A stretch of DNA of 64,000 bases from a bacterium (GCA_905221195.1 CAJNCF010000002.1:260544-324543), one strand, 5' to 3'; positions 36,503 to 45,742 are shown, counted from the stretch's first letter. Notes: generated by a model from the letters alone, not told the origin. Numbers and translations are program-made.

Positions 36503-38128
36503 TTATTGAGAAATTCTTAATTTTGCTCGTAGGCGATTAGCTTGGGCTTGTCCAATCACCTTGTCCAATAAGCGAGTGCGAAGACTCAAGGATCCATAAA
36601 CTCCTCCTCCCATGGCACCGACAAGAGCTACATAAAGGAAACTCCACAAACGTCCACTTGGTTGGAAAACAAATCCTAAAATCCACTGGATGGCACCTAC
36701 ACCGATGAACATAATAAGGGTCAACAAACTGATTAAAATGGTTCGCTTCACAATCACCTTGCGCTTGACACCCGTTACCTTACAAATATCACGATACATC
36801 AAGACGTTAGGAATGATAAGACCGATAGTTGTGGAAATCAAAGGGCCATAACTGTGGAAAAGAGCAATAGTTGGAATTTGCAATACCAACTTGGCAATCG
36901 AACCATAGATAAAATAGAGAACGGCCTTACGGTTACGGAACATGGCTTGAAGCATTGGAGACAAGACCATGTACAAGCCTAAAATAGTAGACTGCAAAAC
37001 TGCAAAGACAAACAAGCCCATAGCCAAACTATCTGGCTTGCCATAGAAGACTGTATAAAGAGGTTCTCCTACCATGACTACTCCAACCGTTGCTGGCAGT
37101 AGGAATAAGAAAAGCATGGTAATGCTGTCTTGAACTAAGCGAGAAGCTGCCTTCAAGTCCCCCTTGACATAGTTTTCAGTCAAGAGTGGCAAGCCTACAC
37201 TACCAATTGAAACCCCAACAGAAATCAAAATCATCGTGATTTTATTAGGATTGGCAGAGAAATAAGAAAACATGACAACCAAGTCTTCATTACTATAATT
37301 GGTAAACCAACTCATACTATTGATAAAGGTCATCTGGTCCAGAATCTGGAAAAGCTGGATGGCAGACCCTGTCAGGATAAAAGGAATGGCTTCCTTAATG
37401 GTATCGACCAAGAGACGCTTACTGTTAATCTTATCCCTTGTTTCAAGGACTCTTTTGAGTAATCCTTCTTGGGCAAGGAAGTAAATCAAAACTGCAAAAC
37501 TGGCTACCATGCCGACAAAAGCAGCAAAAGTGGATTGGGTAACCGCTGCCAGATAATCTCCTGAGCCCATTTTCATAATCATAAAGGTAGCTAAAAGCAT
37601 CCAGATAACACGAATGACCTGCTCAGCGATTTGGCTCATGGCATAAGGTTTGAGGTTATTCATTCCTTGGAAGAAGCCTCGGATAACACTCATAGATGGG
37701 AAAATCAAGACCGCCCAAGCCAAGCTCTGCATGATTGGTATCAGGTCTTTCCCTACACCCGACAAGTCTGCTAGCCAAGGAGCAAATACATACAAGACCA
37801 GAGCAAAGACCAGACCTAGTCCCGTCATAAAGCCTAAAAAGCTCCGAATCAGGGCAAAGCTGTGCTCTTCTTCTCGCATGGTATTGTACTTGGCAACTTG
37901 CTTAGCCACCGCAACTGGAATCCCTGCTGTTGAAACTAGCAAGAACCAGGCATAAATATTATAGCCCATGGTAAAGAGACCATTGGCCGTAGCTGCATAA
38001 GACCCCATCCAGATATACCAGGGGATAATATAAATGGCCCCAAGCAGGCGACTGATAAAGTTACTAGCCGTTAGCCAAGCAGTCCCCCGTAACATCTGGG
38101 CCTGCTGGTGATTGTTTTCGTTAGACAT
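36503..38128 (-). CDS. murJ: MurJ-like lipid II flippase (YtgP/MVF family)
   Basis: Polytopic membrane protein of 541 residues with about 14 helices, of the MOP exporter superfamily; relatives flip lipid II across the membrane. The N-terminus has GTAWLTASNFISRLLGAIYIIPWY, then AGIPVAVAKQVAKYN with basic residues in early loops, and VSIGSVGLPLLTEN. It is longer than Gram-negative MurJ, like the streptococcal YtgP type. It is transcribed divergently from murE and the two promoters share -35 bases, which fits a joint role in wall precursor supply. Confidence 0.88.
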   Translation of the reverse strand: MSNENNHQQAQMLRGTAWLTASNFISRLLGAIYIIPWYIWMGSYAATANGLFTMGYNIYAWFLLVSTAGIPVAVAKQVAKYNTMREEEHSFALIRSFLGFMTGLGLVFALVLYVFAPWLADLSGVGKDLIPIMQSLAWAVLIFPSMSVIRGFFQGMNNLKPYAMSQIAEQVIRVIWMLLATFMIMKMGSGDYLAAVTQSTFAAFVGMVASFAVLIYFLAQEGLLKRVLETRDKINSKRLLVDTIKEAIPFILTGSAIQLFQILDQMTFINSMSWFTNYSNEDLVVMFSYFSANPNKITMILISVGVSIGSVGLPLLTENYVKGDLKAASRLVQDSITMLFLFLLPATVGVVMVGEPLYTVFYGKPDSLAMGLFVFAVLQSTILGLYMVLSPMLQAMFRNRKAVLYFIYGSIAKLVLQIPTIALFHSYGPLISTTIGLIIPNVLMYRDICKVTGVKRKVIVKRTILISLLTLIMFIGVGAIQWILGFVFQPSGRLWSFLYVALVGAMGGGVYGSLSLRTRLLDKVIGQAQANRLRAKLRISQ

Positions 38129-38175
38129 AGATTCCTCATTTTATTTTAATCACTAGGAAAAATTCCTCATCTTCC

Positions 38176-38204
38176 ATTATAAACTTTTCCTTGTTACTTG
38201 TAAA
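38176..38204 (-). promoter_or_regulatory. murJ-like gene promoter (TTTACA-17-TATAAT)
   Basis: Minus strand -35 at 38199-38204 and -10 at 38176-38181 with a 17-base spacer. The -35 shares five base pairs with the -35 of the divergent murE promoter. Confidence 0.75.
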
Positions 38205-38226
38205 TTTACGACTTTCGGTTTACAAT
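38198..38226 (+). promoter_or_regulatory. murE promoter (TTGTAA-17-TACAAT)
   Basis: Plus strand -35 at 38198-38203 and -10 at 38221-38226 with a 17-base spacer. The murE ATG follows the -10 by seven bases. Confidence 0.75.
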
Positions 38227-38233
38227 AGAAAGT

Positions 38234-39679
38234 ATGATTAAGATTGAAACCGTATTAGATATATTAAAGAAAGATGGCCTTTTTCGCGAGATTATCGACC
38301 AAGGACACTACCACTACAACTATAGCCATGTCGTGTTTGACACTATCTGCTATGACAGCCGCAAGGCCAAAGAGAAGAGCCTCTTTTTCGTCAAGGGGGC
38401 TGCCTTTAAGCAGGAATTTCTGCTTTCAGCTATCTCTCAAGGACTCGGTTGGTATGTTGCTGAAAAGGACTATGAAGTTGGTATTCCTGCCATTATCGTC
38501 AGCGATATCAAGAAAGCCATGAGTTTGATTGCCATGGAATTTTATGGCAATCCACAGGAAAAACTCAAACTCCTTGCCTTTACTGGTACTAAGGGTAAGA
38601 CAACAGCAGCCTATTTCGCCTATAACATTTTATCTCAAAGTCACCGACCTGCAATGTTGTCGACCATGAACACAACTCTAGATGGCAAGACTTTCTTTAA
38701 GTCTGCATTGACAACTCCTGAGAGCATTGACCTCTTTGACATGATGAATCAAGCTGTGCAAAATGACCGTACCCACCTCATCATGGAAGTCTCCAGTCAA
38801 GCCTATCTGGTCAAACGTGTCTATGGTCTCACATTTGATGTGGGAGTTTTCCTCAATATCAGTCCAGACCATATCGGACCTATTGAACACCCTAGCTTTG
38901 AAGACTACTTCTACCACAAGCGTCTCTTGATGAAAAATAGCCGAGCAGTAATCATTAACAGTGACATGGACCACTTTTCTGTCTTGAAAGAACAAGTAGA
39001 AGATCAAGACCATGATTTCTATGGTAGCCAGTCAAGTAACCAAATCGAGAATTCTAAAGCCTTTAGCTTTTCAGCAAGCGGGAAACTCGCTGGAGATTAT
39101 GATATCCAACTCATCGGTCACTTCAACCAAGAAAATGCCGTTGCTGCTGGACTTGCCTGTCTCCGTCTCGGAGCAAGTCTTGAGGACATCAAGAAAGGAA
39201 TCGCTGCAACCCGTGTTCCTGGTCGTATGGAAGTTCTCACTCAGAAAAACGGAGCCAAGGTCTTCATCGACTATGCCCACAATGGGGACAGTCTGAAAAA
39301 ACTAATAAACGTCGTAGAAACTCATCAAACAGGAAAGATTGCCCTAGTCCTCGGTTCTACTGGAAATAAGGGAGAAAGTCGTCGTAAAGACTTTGGCCTC
39401 CTCCTCAATCAACACCCTGAGATTCAAGTCTTTCTGACTGCTGATGACCCCAACTATGAAGACCCAATGACCATTGCAGATGAAATCAGTAGCTACATCA
39501 ATCATCCTGTTGAAAAAATTGCGGATCGCCAAAAAGCCATCAAGGCAGCGATGGCTATCACAAATCAAGAATTAGATGCTGTCATTATTGCTGGTAAGGG
39601 AGCCGATTGCTACCAAATCGTCCAAGGCAAGAAAGAAGCCTATCCAGGAGATGCAGCCGTCGCAGAAAATTATTTATAA
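38234..39679 (+). CDS. murE: UDP-MurNAc-tripeptide synthetase, L-lysine adding
   Basis: Adds the third residue of the stem peptide in the cytoplasm. The protein has 481 residues. The ATP loop is [39 protein letters not shown] binds the UMAG substrate. The amino acid specificity motif is DDPNYEDP, the form of lysine-adding enzymes rather than the DNPR of diaminopimelate types. The ATG is seven bases after the -10, with no ribosome site, so a leaderless mRNA is predicted. The stop codon abuts a 21-bp bidirectional terminator. Confidence 0.97.
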   Translation: MIKIETVLDILKKDGLFREIIDQGHYHYNYSHVVFDTICYDSRKAKEKSLFFVKGAAFKQEFLLSAISQGLGWYVAEKDYEVGIPAIIVSDIKKAMSLIAMEFYGNPQEKLKLLAFTGTKGKTTAAYFAYNILSQSHRPAMLSTMNTTLDGKTFFKSALTTPESIDLFDMMNQAVQNDRTHLIMEVSSQAYLVKRVYGLTFDVGVFLNISPDHIGPIEHPSFEDYFYHKRLLMKNSRAVIINSDMDHFSVLKEQVEDQDHDFYGSQSSNQIENSKAFSFSASGKLAGDYDIQLIGHFNQENAVAAGLACLRLGASLEDIKKGIAATRVPGRMEVLTQKNGAKVFIDYAHNGDSLKKLINVVETHQTGKIALVLGSTGNKGESRRKDFGLLLNQHPEIQVFLTADDPNYEDPMTIADEISSYINHPVEKIADRQKAIKAAMAITNQELDAVIIAGKGADCYQIVQGKKEAYPGDAAVAENYL

Positions 39680-39728
39680 GATAGTAAAAAATCAAGGGAA
39701 ATGAGACCCCTTGATTTTTTACTATCTT
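39678..39728. terminator. Perfect 21-bp bidirectional terminator between murE and csbD-like gene
   Basis: AAGATAGTAAAAAATCAAGGG and its exact reverse complement flank a nine-base loop. Both strands end in T-rich runs (six Ts inside the arms). The murE and csbD-like stop codons overlap the two ends, so one structure serves both convergent genes. Confidence 0.92.
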
Positions 39729-39919
39729 TATTTAAAAGCGTTTTTCAAACCTTCAACTGCACCTTCTACAGCGCCTTTAGCATCTTCAACTACTTCTTTT
39801 GCCTTAGCAACTGTCTTTTCTACAGCTCCCTCTGCTTCAGTCTTGCTATCCCCAGTAACTTTACCGAATCCTTCTTTGATAGCACCTGTTGCTTGTTCCA
39901 ATTTGTTTTCAAGTGACAT
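39728..39919 (-). CDS. CsbD-like stress protein
   Basis: Protein of 63 residues, all helical and rich in Ala, Glu, Lys and Gly. [20 protein letters not shown] opens like CsbD-family proteins, of unknown biochemical function and often stress-induced. There is no signal peptide. The gene has a strong promoter and a dyad at the transcription start, suggesting regulation. Confidence 0.85.
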   Translation of the reverse strand: MSLENKLEQATGAIKEGFGKVTGDSKTEAEGAVEKTVAKAKEVVEDAKGAVEGAVEGLKNAFK

Positions 39920-39943
39920 ATGATTGTCTCCTATAGGTTTATT

Positions 39944-39958
39944 CCGATAAGTGTTATC
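39944..39958 (-). promoter_or_regulatory. Dyad at the csbD-like gene transcription start
   Basis: CGATAAGTGTTATCG has 6-base arms, CGATAA and TTATCG, around GTG. It begins a few bases after the predicted start of transcription, a common position for a repressor operator. Confidence 0.4.
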
Positions 39959-39967
39959 GTTGCTTTT

Positions 39968-39996
39968 AGTATATATTTATTATGTCATCAAGTCAA
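39968..39996 (-). promoter_or_regulatory. csbD-like gene promoter (TTGACT-17-TATACT)
   Basis: Minus strand -35 at 39991-39996 and -10 at 39968-39973 with a 17-base spacer. Confidence 0.75.
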
Positions 39997-40018
39997 ATAA
40001 AGTGCTCAGAGCAGAATA

Positions 40019-40669
40019 CTATGCTAGGTAAAAACTTAGACTTTCCTTATCAAAATCGACTGCCAACTCATACTTCCCATCTTCATTTTGGATAATATAG
40101 CCTAGGACGACCAAACTGTCCACAAAGATATCACGACGTTTCTGCATCAGCTGATCTTTTTTGAGAAATTTTAGCAAAAAAGTTGTCATGTATTTGAGAG
40201 CATACTCAGGATTAACATCTCCCAAAATAGCATAAAGTTCCTGCTGTTTTTCTGTTAAAGGATACTGATGTTTGACCTTGTAGAAATAATTGGACAGGGT
40301 CATTTTTGTTCGCGCAAAGTCCGTCTGTTCAACTAAAATAGCTGCATTGGTCTGATTGCGCAATTCCGTCTCAAAACGCTGCTCCGACAAGGCTTGATAG
40401 ACTGGACTATCTTCTCTGACAAAAATCTCTTGATCCAGTTCAAGATTATCAAGGGACTCAAGCATAGGAAGATTGAGGTAATAACGCTTATTTTCTCGTA
40501 GAATCAAGCCAGCCTTTATATACTCTTCCATGAATTTATCAACTGCTAGATCTGGAAATTGAGCCTTGATTTCCCGTAGAATCACATCATCATGCTGGTC
40601 CAGATAGCGGATTAATTCTCCAAAAAATAGCTGTCTCGTCAAACGAGATGGATTAAAAATCTGAATCAT
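40019..40669 (-). CDS. DUF1803 protein
   Basis: Protein of 216 residues of a streptococcal family of unknown function. The opening MIQIFNPSRLTRQLFFGEL and the segment DQHDDVILREIKAQFPD are what I recognise. It is soluble, with a probable winged-helix-like N-terminal half. AAAGGAA precedes the ATG, which lies 17 bases inside the upstream papain-like gene, so translation is coupled. Confidence 0.75.
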   Translation of the reverse strand: MIQIFNPSRLTRQLFFGELIRYLDQHDDVILREIKAQFPDLAVDKFMEEYIKAGLILRENKRYYLNLPMLESLDNLELDQEIFVREDSPVYQALSEQRFETELRNQTNAAILVEQTDFARTKMTLSNYFYKVKHQYPLTEKQQELYAILGDVNPEYALKYMTTFLLKFLKKDQLMQKRRDIFVDSLVVLGYIIQNEDGKYELAVDFDKESLSFYLA

Positions 40670-41165
40670 GAAGATTCCTTTCTTTACATTCTAACAGAGG
40701 AGACGCTGCCAACTGACTAGGATTGGTCCCAGCTTGGTTCAGAGGAACAGGCAGACCTAGTTCTCTATAATACTCTCTCCAAAAATCACTAATCTCCTGA
40801 GTCCCATCTCCAAATTTCATAGGAATAGTTTCAAAAATCGGTAGGATTTCTGCCATATACTGGGAACAATAAAAACCAACTCCATCTGGATAGAAAGAAG
40901 CATTGTAGGGAGCTCCAAGATGCTTACAAGCTCTCTCCTTGACAGACTGGATGTCTAGTTCTGGATAAACATAGAGGTCGTACAAGTGATTGGACTCAAA
41001 GAAATCTGCTGGTTCCTGACAGATAGCACCCACCTTTCCACTAGCATGGTAAATCATCCCATCCAAATAAATGGCAACATGACTATAGTTGCCCGTAGAA
41101 GTCTGGATGGCCTTTCCCATGTCCGACTCATCTCTCACAAAAATCAAATCGCCATTTGCTAACAT
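40653..41165 (-). CDS. Permuted papain-like (YiiX/NlpC-type) thiol hydrolase
   Basis: Protein of 170 residues. The permuted NlpC/P60-like fold has its His first, in NYSHVAIYLDGMIYHA, and its Cys late, in GVGFYCSQYMAEI; members cleave amide, peptide or ester bonds. MLANGDLIFVRDES is the typical opening. There is no signal peptide, so the target is intracellular. It overlaps the DUF1803 gene by 17 bases. The substrate is unknown. Confidence 0.8.
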   Translation of the reverse strand: MLANGDLIFVRDESDMGKAIQTSTGNYSHVAIYLDGMIYHASGKVGAICQEPADFFESNHLYDLYVYPELDIQSVKERACKHLGAPYNASFYPDGVGFYCSQYMAEILPIFETIPMKFGDGTQEISDFWREYYRELGLPVPLNQAGTNPSQLAASPLLECKERNLHDSDF

Positions 41166-41178
41166 GCTTCACTCCTAG

Positions 41179-41202
41179 AAAAAAAGGAGCCGAAACTCCT
41201 TT
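41179..41202 (-). terminator. Terminator of ppaC
   Basis: AAAGGAG and CTCCTTT arms with a six-base loop, then seven Ts on the minus strand. Confidence 0.8.
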
Positions 41203-41251
41203 CGATATAATTCAAACTAAACTTTCCTATTTTGAACTGATACTCAAAATC

Positions 41252-42187
41252 TTAAGCGTTGAAGCTTTCAGTCAATTGAGGTACCACTTGTTTCTTACGT
41301 GAAACAGCACCAGCAAGGAAAGCATGGTTGTTTTCAAGTTTGAAGTTGAAAGCTGCTTCGACCTTGTCCATGTTAGCACCAAGTGCTAGGATTTCTGAGT
41401 TTGAGTTGACGATATCTGTAATCATCAAGACAAAGTCAGAATAACCGTTTGCTGTGTTTGCAGCTTGCATTGCAGCTTCAATTTCTGCTTGACGTTCCAA
41501 AACTTCAGCAATGTCAACTGTGTTTACTTGGGCAACACGAACATTATTTCCGTTCAATTCAAAAGTCTTAGCATCGATGTCAATCAATTCGTCAGCAGAT
41601 TTGCTAGCCAAGTTTGTACCAGCTTTCAACATAGCCAAACCATACTCTTCCAAGTTCACACCAGCCAATTCAGCCAATTCTGGAGCAATAACTTTATCTG
41701 TTGGATGTGTTGTTGGTGATTTCAAAAGAAGGGTATCTGAAATCAAACCTGAAAGCATCAAACCAGCAATCTCTTTAGGAACAGCTACATCATGTTCTTT
41801 GAACATACGGTAAACGATTGAAGACGCAGATCCAACTGGTTCCAAACGCATGTAAAGTGGGCTTGCAGTTTCAAAGTTAGCTACACGGTGATGGTCTACC
41901 ACACCATAAACTTCTACTTCAGCGATATCTGATACAGATTGTTGGAATTCATTGTGGTCAGTCAAGATAACTTGCTCTGCACCCTCTGCTTTAGCAGAAG
42001 TGATGACACGCGGTGCTTCCACACCAAAGTAGTTCAAGACAAAGGCTGTTTCTTCATTTGGAGTTCCAAGGGCAACAGCTTCCGTATCCAAACCATAAGC
42101 TTCTTTTGCAAGGTAGGCAAAGGCTACAGATGACCCGATGGCATCTGAGTCTGGATTTTGGTGACCAAATACTAGAATCTTAGACAT
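41252..42187 (-). CDS. ppaC: Manganese-dependent inorganic pyrophosphatase
   Basis: Hydrolyses pyrophosphate in the cytoplasm. The protein has 311 residues of the DHH family II type. N-terminal [19 protein letters not shown] supplies metal ligands His and Asp, [11 protein letters not shown] is the DHH motif and [18 protein letters not shown] follows. C-terminal [14 protein letters not shown] binds phosphate. It has its own promoter and terminator. Confidence 0.97.
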   Translation of the reverse strand: MSKILVFGHQNPDSDAIGSSVAFAYLAKEAYGLDTEAVALGTPNEETAFVLNYFGVEAPRVITSAKAEGAEQVILTDHNEFQQSVSDIAEVEVYGVVDHHRVANFETASPLYMRLEPVGSASSIVYRMFKEHDVAVPKEIAGLMLSGLISDTLLLKSPTTHPTDKVIAPELAELAGVNLEEYGLAMLKAGTNLASKSADELIDIDAKTFELNGNNVRVAQVNTVDIAEVLERQAEIEAAMQAANTANGYSDFVLMITDIVNSNSEILALGANMDKVEAAFNFKLENNHAFLAGAVSRKKQVVPQLTESFNA

Positions 42188-42216
42188 GATAATACCTCAT
42201 TTTGTTTATTCTCTTT

Positions 42217-42245
42217 ATTGTAGCATTTTTTTCGATTTTTGACAA
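42217..42245 (-). promoter_or_regulatory. ppaC promoter (TTGTCA-17-TGC-TACAAT)
   Basis: Minus strand -35 at 42240-42245, -10 at 42217-42222, 17-base spacer with an extended TG. Confidence 0.75.
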
Positions 42246-42251
42246 AAGTAA

Positions 42252-42271
42252 GAGGAGTCAAAGGACTCCTC
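42252..42271 (-). terminator. Terminator of trmN6-like/GIY-YIG operon
   Basis: GAGGAGTC and GACTCCTC arms with a four-base loop overlap the stop codon and are followed by TTACTTTTG on the minus strand. Confidence 0.7.
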
Positions 42272-42557
42272 ACGATTCTTCAAAATAACTGAGTAAGTTT
42301 CTATCTTGATTTTCAGATAAAAATTGCTCCTTCTGTGGTCGCTTCTTACGCTTGAGCAGGGCTTCTGCCGACATGGCTTCTTCCTTACTGGCAAAACCTT
42401 GAGCATAGATGAGTTTGACTGGCAAGCGAGCTCTTGTATATTTGGCTCCCTTCCCACTATTGTGGACAGCGAGGCGTCTTCTCACATCAGTCGTAAACCC
42501 TGTATAATAAGAACCATCACGACACTCCAGCACATACATATAAGCCTTATGATCCAT
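42270..42557 (-). CDS. GIY-YIG nuclease-like protein (UPF0213)
   Basis: Small protein of 95 residues. The catalytic core is [27 protein letters not shown], in which the usual GIY-YIG shows as MYV and YYTG, followed by [20 protein letters not shown] and LLKRKKR. The family is likely a DNA nuclease of unknown role. The ATG (MDHKAYM) lies 11 bases inside the upstream methyltransferase gene; the longer 112-residue reading is not used. Confidence 0.88.
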   Translation of the reverse strand: MDHKAYMYVLECRDGSYYTGFTTDVRRRLAVHNSGKGAKYTRARLPVKLIYAQGFASKEEAMSAEALLKRKKRPQKEQFLSENQDRNLLSYFEES

Positions 42558-43296
42558 AATAAATCTCTTCAAGTTCGGGCGTATAGGAACCATCGTCATT
42601 GTGGACAATCAAAGGTGGTAAAACCTTAAAACCACTCGTTGAGCCATCCTTGATAGCTTCAATCAAGAGCATATTAGCTTCCTTTTCCCGCTTTGGATAA
42701 ACAAACTGCAGGCGCTTAGGAGCTAGATTATGCCGTTGCAACATGTCCAAGATATCCAAGAGGCGGTCAGGTCTATGAACCATGGCCAAGCGTCCATTGG
42801 ATTTGAGAATACTTTGGGCGCTACGGCAGATTTCCTCCAGATTGGTCGTAATTTCATGGCGCGCCAAGAGGTAATGTTCACTTTCGTTCAGGTTGGAATG
42901 AGGATCCACCTTGAAATAAGGCGGATTACACAAAATCATATCCACCTTACTTCCCTGAATGTAAGCAGGCATATTTTTCAAATCATCACAGATGACCTGC
43001 ATTTGCTCCTCTAATCCATTCAAACGGACAGAGCGCTCAGCCATATCCGCCAAACGCTCCTGAATCTCAACAGCCAAAATCTGTGCCTGAGTACGAGTGC
43101 TAGCAAATAGCCCCACTGCTCCATTCCCAGCACAGAAATCCACAACCAATCCCTTCTTTGGGAAACGTGGAAATCGTGACAAGAGAACACTATCCACCGA
43201 ATAGCTAAAAACCTCTCTATTTTGAATGATTTTAATATCTGTCGAAAAGAGCTGGTTAATTCGCTCTCCTGATTTTAATAATTGTTCTTCTTCCAT
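42547..43296 (-). CDS. tRNA1(Val) adenine-N6 methyltransferase-like (TrmN6)
   Basis: SAM-dependent methyltransferase of 249 residues. The SAM loop is [16 protein letters not shown], the acidic residue is in [13 protein letters not shown], and the catalytic motif is LCNPPYFK, as in adenine-N6 methylases of the YfiC/TrmN6 group. The ATG follows a TATAAT by six bases without a ribosome site, so leaderless translation is predicted. It overlaps the GIY-YIG gene. Confidence 0.85.
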   Translation of the reverse strand: MEEEQLLKSGERINQLFSTDIKIIQNREVFSYSVDSVLLSRFPRFPKKGLVVDFCAGNGAVGLFASTRTQAQILAVEIQERLADMAERSVRLNGLEEQMQVICDDLKNMPAYIQGSKVDMILCNPPYFKVDPHSNLNESEHYLLARHEITTNLEEICRSAQSILKSNGRLAMVHRPDRLLDILDMLQRHNLAPKRLQFVYPKREKEANMLLIEAIKDGSTSGFKVLPPLIVHNDDGSYTPELEEIYYGS

Positions 43297-43302
43297 GGTC
43301 TT

Positions 43303-43331
43303 ATTATAGCAAATTTATATTAACATTACAA
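43303..43331 (-). promoter_or_regulatory. trmN6-like gene promoter (TTGTAA-17-TGC-TATAAT)
   Basis: Minus strand -35 at 43326-43331, -10 at 43303-43308, 17-base spacer with TGC before the -10. Confidence 0.75.
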
Positions 43332-43348
43332 AGAATATAGATTTCTAA

Positions 43349-43711
43349 CTAATTCTTCTGCTTCTTCAAATGTTGAAGGGCTTCCTTGGTCCAAATTGGC
43401 ATCATTCTTTTGAGAGGCGCAAAGCCGTAGTTAAAACGGTCGCTTGAAAAGCGTCTCCGTCTCGGAAACTGGTGCTTTTCTTCCTCCAAAGTACGGATAG
43501 AAAGACTGGCTTTCCCTGTAAATTCATCCAAATCCACTACCTGAACCTGAACCTCTTCATCGACTTTCAGGGCTTCATGAATATTTTCAATAAATCCTGT
43601 TCGAATCTCTGAAATGTGAATCAGCCCCGTATCACCCGTCTCTAACTCAACAAAGGCACCATAGGGCTGAATCCCTGTAATACGCCCCTTTAGCTTATCA
43701 CCGATTTTCAT
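43349..43711 (-). CDS. cvfD: S1-domain RNA-binding protein (CvfD/YugI-like)
   Basis: Protein of 120 residues. Residues 1-72 form an S1 domain (MKIGDKLKGRITGIQPYGAF, ELETGDTGLIHISEI, VDEEVQVQVVDLD). The C-terminal tail is basic and ends in KEALQHLKKQKN. Relatives act as post-transcriptional regulators in pneumococcus. The ATG at 43711 follows GAGGA and lies just after the upstream stop; the longer reading overlaps the upstream gene and is rejected. Confidence 0.88.
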   Translation of the reverse strand: MKIGDKLKGRITGIQPYGAFVELETGDTGLIHISEIRTGFIENIHEALKVDEEVQVQVVDLDEFTGKASLSIRTLEEEKHQFPRRRRFSSDRFNYGFAPLKRMMPIWTKEALQHLKKQKN

Positions 43712-43712
43712 C

Positions 43713-45113
43713 TTAGTCCTCGATTTCAATAGTTTCAATCACAACATCTTCAACTGGCTTGTCCATAGCCCCTGTCTCAACAGCAGCAATGGCATCCAAG
43801 ACAGCGTAAGATGCTTCATCAGCTAACTGACCAAAAACCGTGTGACGGCGGTCTAGGTGTGGTGTCCCACCTTGGTTTGCATAGATTTCCGCAATCGGTT
43901 CTGGCCAACCACCACGAGCAATTTCTTTCTTAGAATATGGCAGGTGTTGATTTTGCACGATAAAGAACTGGCTGCCGTTGGTATTTGGACCAGCATTAGC
44001 CATAGAAAGGGCACCACGGATATTGTAAAGTTCTTCTGAGAATTCATCTTCAAATGATTCGCCGTAGATTGACTCGCCACCCATACCAGTTCCAGTTGGA
44101 TCTCCACCTTGGATCATAAAGTCCTTGATAATACGGTGGAAAATGACACCATCATAGTAGCCATCTTTTGATAGAGCTACAAAGTTAGCTACTGTTTTAG
44201 GAGCATGTTCAGGGAAGAGCTTGATACGCAAGTCTCCGTGATTGGTCTTAATAGTTGCAAGAGGACCTTCTACTGTTTCAATGTCTACTTGTGGAAAATG
44301 CAATTCTTTTTCTACCATACCAAATCCTTCTAAGGCATCAAAAATGCCATCTTCTTCTAGTGTTTTTGTTATATAATCTGCTTTTTCTTTGATTTTTTCA
44401 TGAGAAATTCCCATTGCGACGCTGATTCCAGCATAATTAAAGAGTTCTAAGTCGTTGAGTCCATCTCCAAAAACCATGACGTTCTCTGGTTTCAAGCCTA
44501 GGTGTTCCACAACCTTTTCCACCCCCGTCGCTTTGGAGCCTGAAATCGGCACAATGTCAGACGAATGCTCATGCCAACGAACCATGCGAAGTTTGTCTGA
44601 GAGACTATCAGGCAAACGCAAGTCATCTCCTTTATCTTCAAAAGTCCACATCTGATAGATATCTTCTTTTTCATGGAAATCAGGATCCACATCCAAGTCA
44701 GGATAAATCGGATTGATAGCTTCACTAATCATATCGGTGCGAGTCGACAACTTGGCATCATGACTCCCAACCAAACCATACTCAATTTCCTCTTGCTTGG
44801 CCCAGGAGATATACTCCTCAACATCTGACTTCTCAATCTGATGTTGATAAATAACCTGACCTTTTTTATCTTCGATATAAGCCCCATTCAAGGTCACAAA
44901 AAAGTCAGGCTTGAGTTCACGAATCTCTGGTACAACACCAAAAATCCCCCGTCCAGAAGCAATACCTGTCAAAATTCCTTTCTCACGTAATTGCTTAAAA
45001 ACAGTTGGGATTGAAGCTGGAATAAAACCTGTCTTGGAATTTCTCAATGTATCATCAATATCAAAAAAGACAATCTTGATTTTCTTTGCCTTGTATCTTA
45101 ATTTCGCATCCAT
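43713..45113 (-). CDS. Fused HAD hydrolase (Cof-type) and cyclophilin peptidyl-prolyl isomerase
   Basis: Two-domain cytoplasmic protein of 466 residues. Residues about 10-265 are a HAD-IIB phosphatase with FFDIDDTLRNSKTG (D18, D20), SGRGI, KATGVEKVVEHL and VFGDGLNDLELF. Residues about 275-466 are a cyclophilin with FHRIIKDFMIQGGDPTGTG, MANAGPNTNGSQFFI and HTVFGQLAD. The fusion is known in streptococci. Its catalytic residues look intact in both halves. It is upstream of cvfD in one operon, with a TGGTATAAT promoter. Confidence 0.95.
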   Translation of the reverse strand: MDAKLRYKAKKIKIVFFDIDDTLRNSKTGFIPASIPTVFKQLREKGILTGIASGRGIFGVVPEIRELKPDFFVTLNGAYIEDKKGQVIYQHQIEKSDVEEYISWAKQEEIEYGLVGSHDAKLSTRTDMISEAINPIYPDLDVDPDFHEKEDIYQMWTFEDKGDDLRLPDSLSDKLRMVRWHEHSSDIVPISGSKATGVEKVVEHLGLKPENVMVFGDGLNDLELFNYAGISVAMGISHEKIKEKADYITKTLEEDGIFDALEGFGMVEKELHFPQVDIETVEGPLATIKTNHGDLRIKLFPEHAPKTVANFVALSKDGYYDGVIFHRIIKDFMIQGGDPTGTGMGGESIYGESFEDEFSEELYNIRGALSMANAGPNTNGSQFFIVQNQHLPYSKKEIARGGWPEPIAEIYANQGGTPHLDRRHTVFGQLADEASYAVLDAIAAVETGAMDKPVEDVVIETIEIED

Positions 45114-45143
45114 CTCACTACCTCTTTCAATCTAACTCTTTCC

Positions 45144-45152
45144 ATTATACCA
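45144..45152 (-). promoter_or_regulatory. Extended -10 promoter of the HAD-cyclophilin gene
   Basis: TGGTATAAT on the minus strand, about 30 bases before the ATG; GAGGT serves as ribosome site. Confidence 0.6.
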
Positions 45153-45194
45153 TAAAGTAGGCAAATCCCACATCCCCAATAAAATCCTTGTCTC

Positions 45195-45704
45195 TTATCC
45201 GAATTCCTTTACAAGATACAAAACCAAATCATCATTATTTTGGCAAGTTGCATTCATTTCCAAGGGTTGATTTCGATACCAGACACCTGTCCCATCTGGA
45301 ATGTAGCCCCGTCTGATATACAATCTCTGGGCAGGGCCATAGCCTAAGTGCAAACCTACACCAAGAGTGACCTTGCTCGAAACAAACTTGACTCGTTTTT
45401 CTGCTTCTTCTAGCAGTTGATTCCCAATCCCTTGATTTCGAAAAGGCTCAAACACATTAAAATCTGATAATTCTGGATAGACTTCTGCAAAAGGACCATG
45501 TTTAGCAAAGGGCAAAATTGTAACGTAGCCCGCTACAGCACCATCAATCTCTGCAACTAAGACTTCTCTCTCCCCACTTTCCTGTTCCAGAAAATATCTA
45601 GCCAAAATTTCCTCTCTACCAGGCCAACCCTGATTGATAAAACCTTGGGATAGGTGTTTGATATCCGATTCAATCATTTTTCTAATAACAGCGTTTTCCT
45701 TCAT
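45195..45704 (-). CDS. GNAT acetyltransferase
   Basis: Protein of 169 residues. It has IRKMIESDIKHLSQGF at the start, the acetyl-CoA segment FRNQGIGNQLLEEAEKRV, and GVGLHLGYGPAQRLYIRRGYIPDGTGVWY, typical of one small family of streptococcal GNATs. AAGGAG precedes the ATG. The substrate is unknown. Confidence 0.85.
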   Translation of the reverse strand: MKENAVIRKMIESDIKHLSQGFINQGWPGREEILARYFLEQESGEREVLVAEIDGAVAGYVTILPFAKHGPFAEVYPELSDFNVFEPFRNQGIGNQLLEEAEKRVKFVSSKVTLGVGLHLGYGPAQRLYIRRGYIPDGTGVWYRNQPLEMNATCQNNDDLVLYLVKEFG

Positions 45705-45733
45705 AAGATACTCCTTTAAAAATTCCTACTATC

Positions 45734-45742
45734 AGTATAGCA
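45734..45742 (-). promoter_or_regulatory. Extended -10 promoter of the GNAT gene
   Basis: TGCTATACT on the minus strand, 29 bases before the ATG. Confidence 0.55.

Noticed and set aside
42270-42608. 112-residue reading of the GIY-YIG protein
   Set aside because: The extra N-terminal residues overlap the methyltransferase frame and the family starts near MDHKAYMYV.
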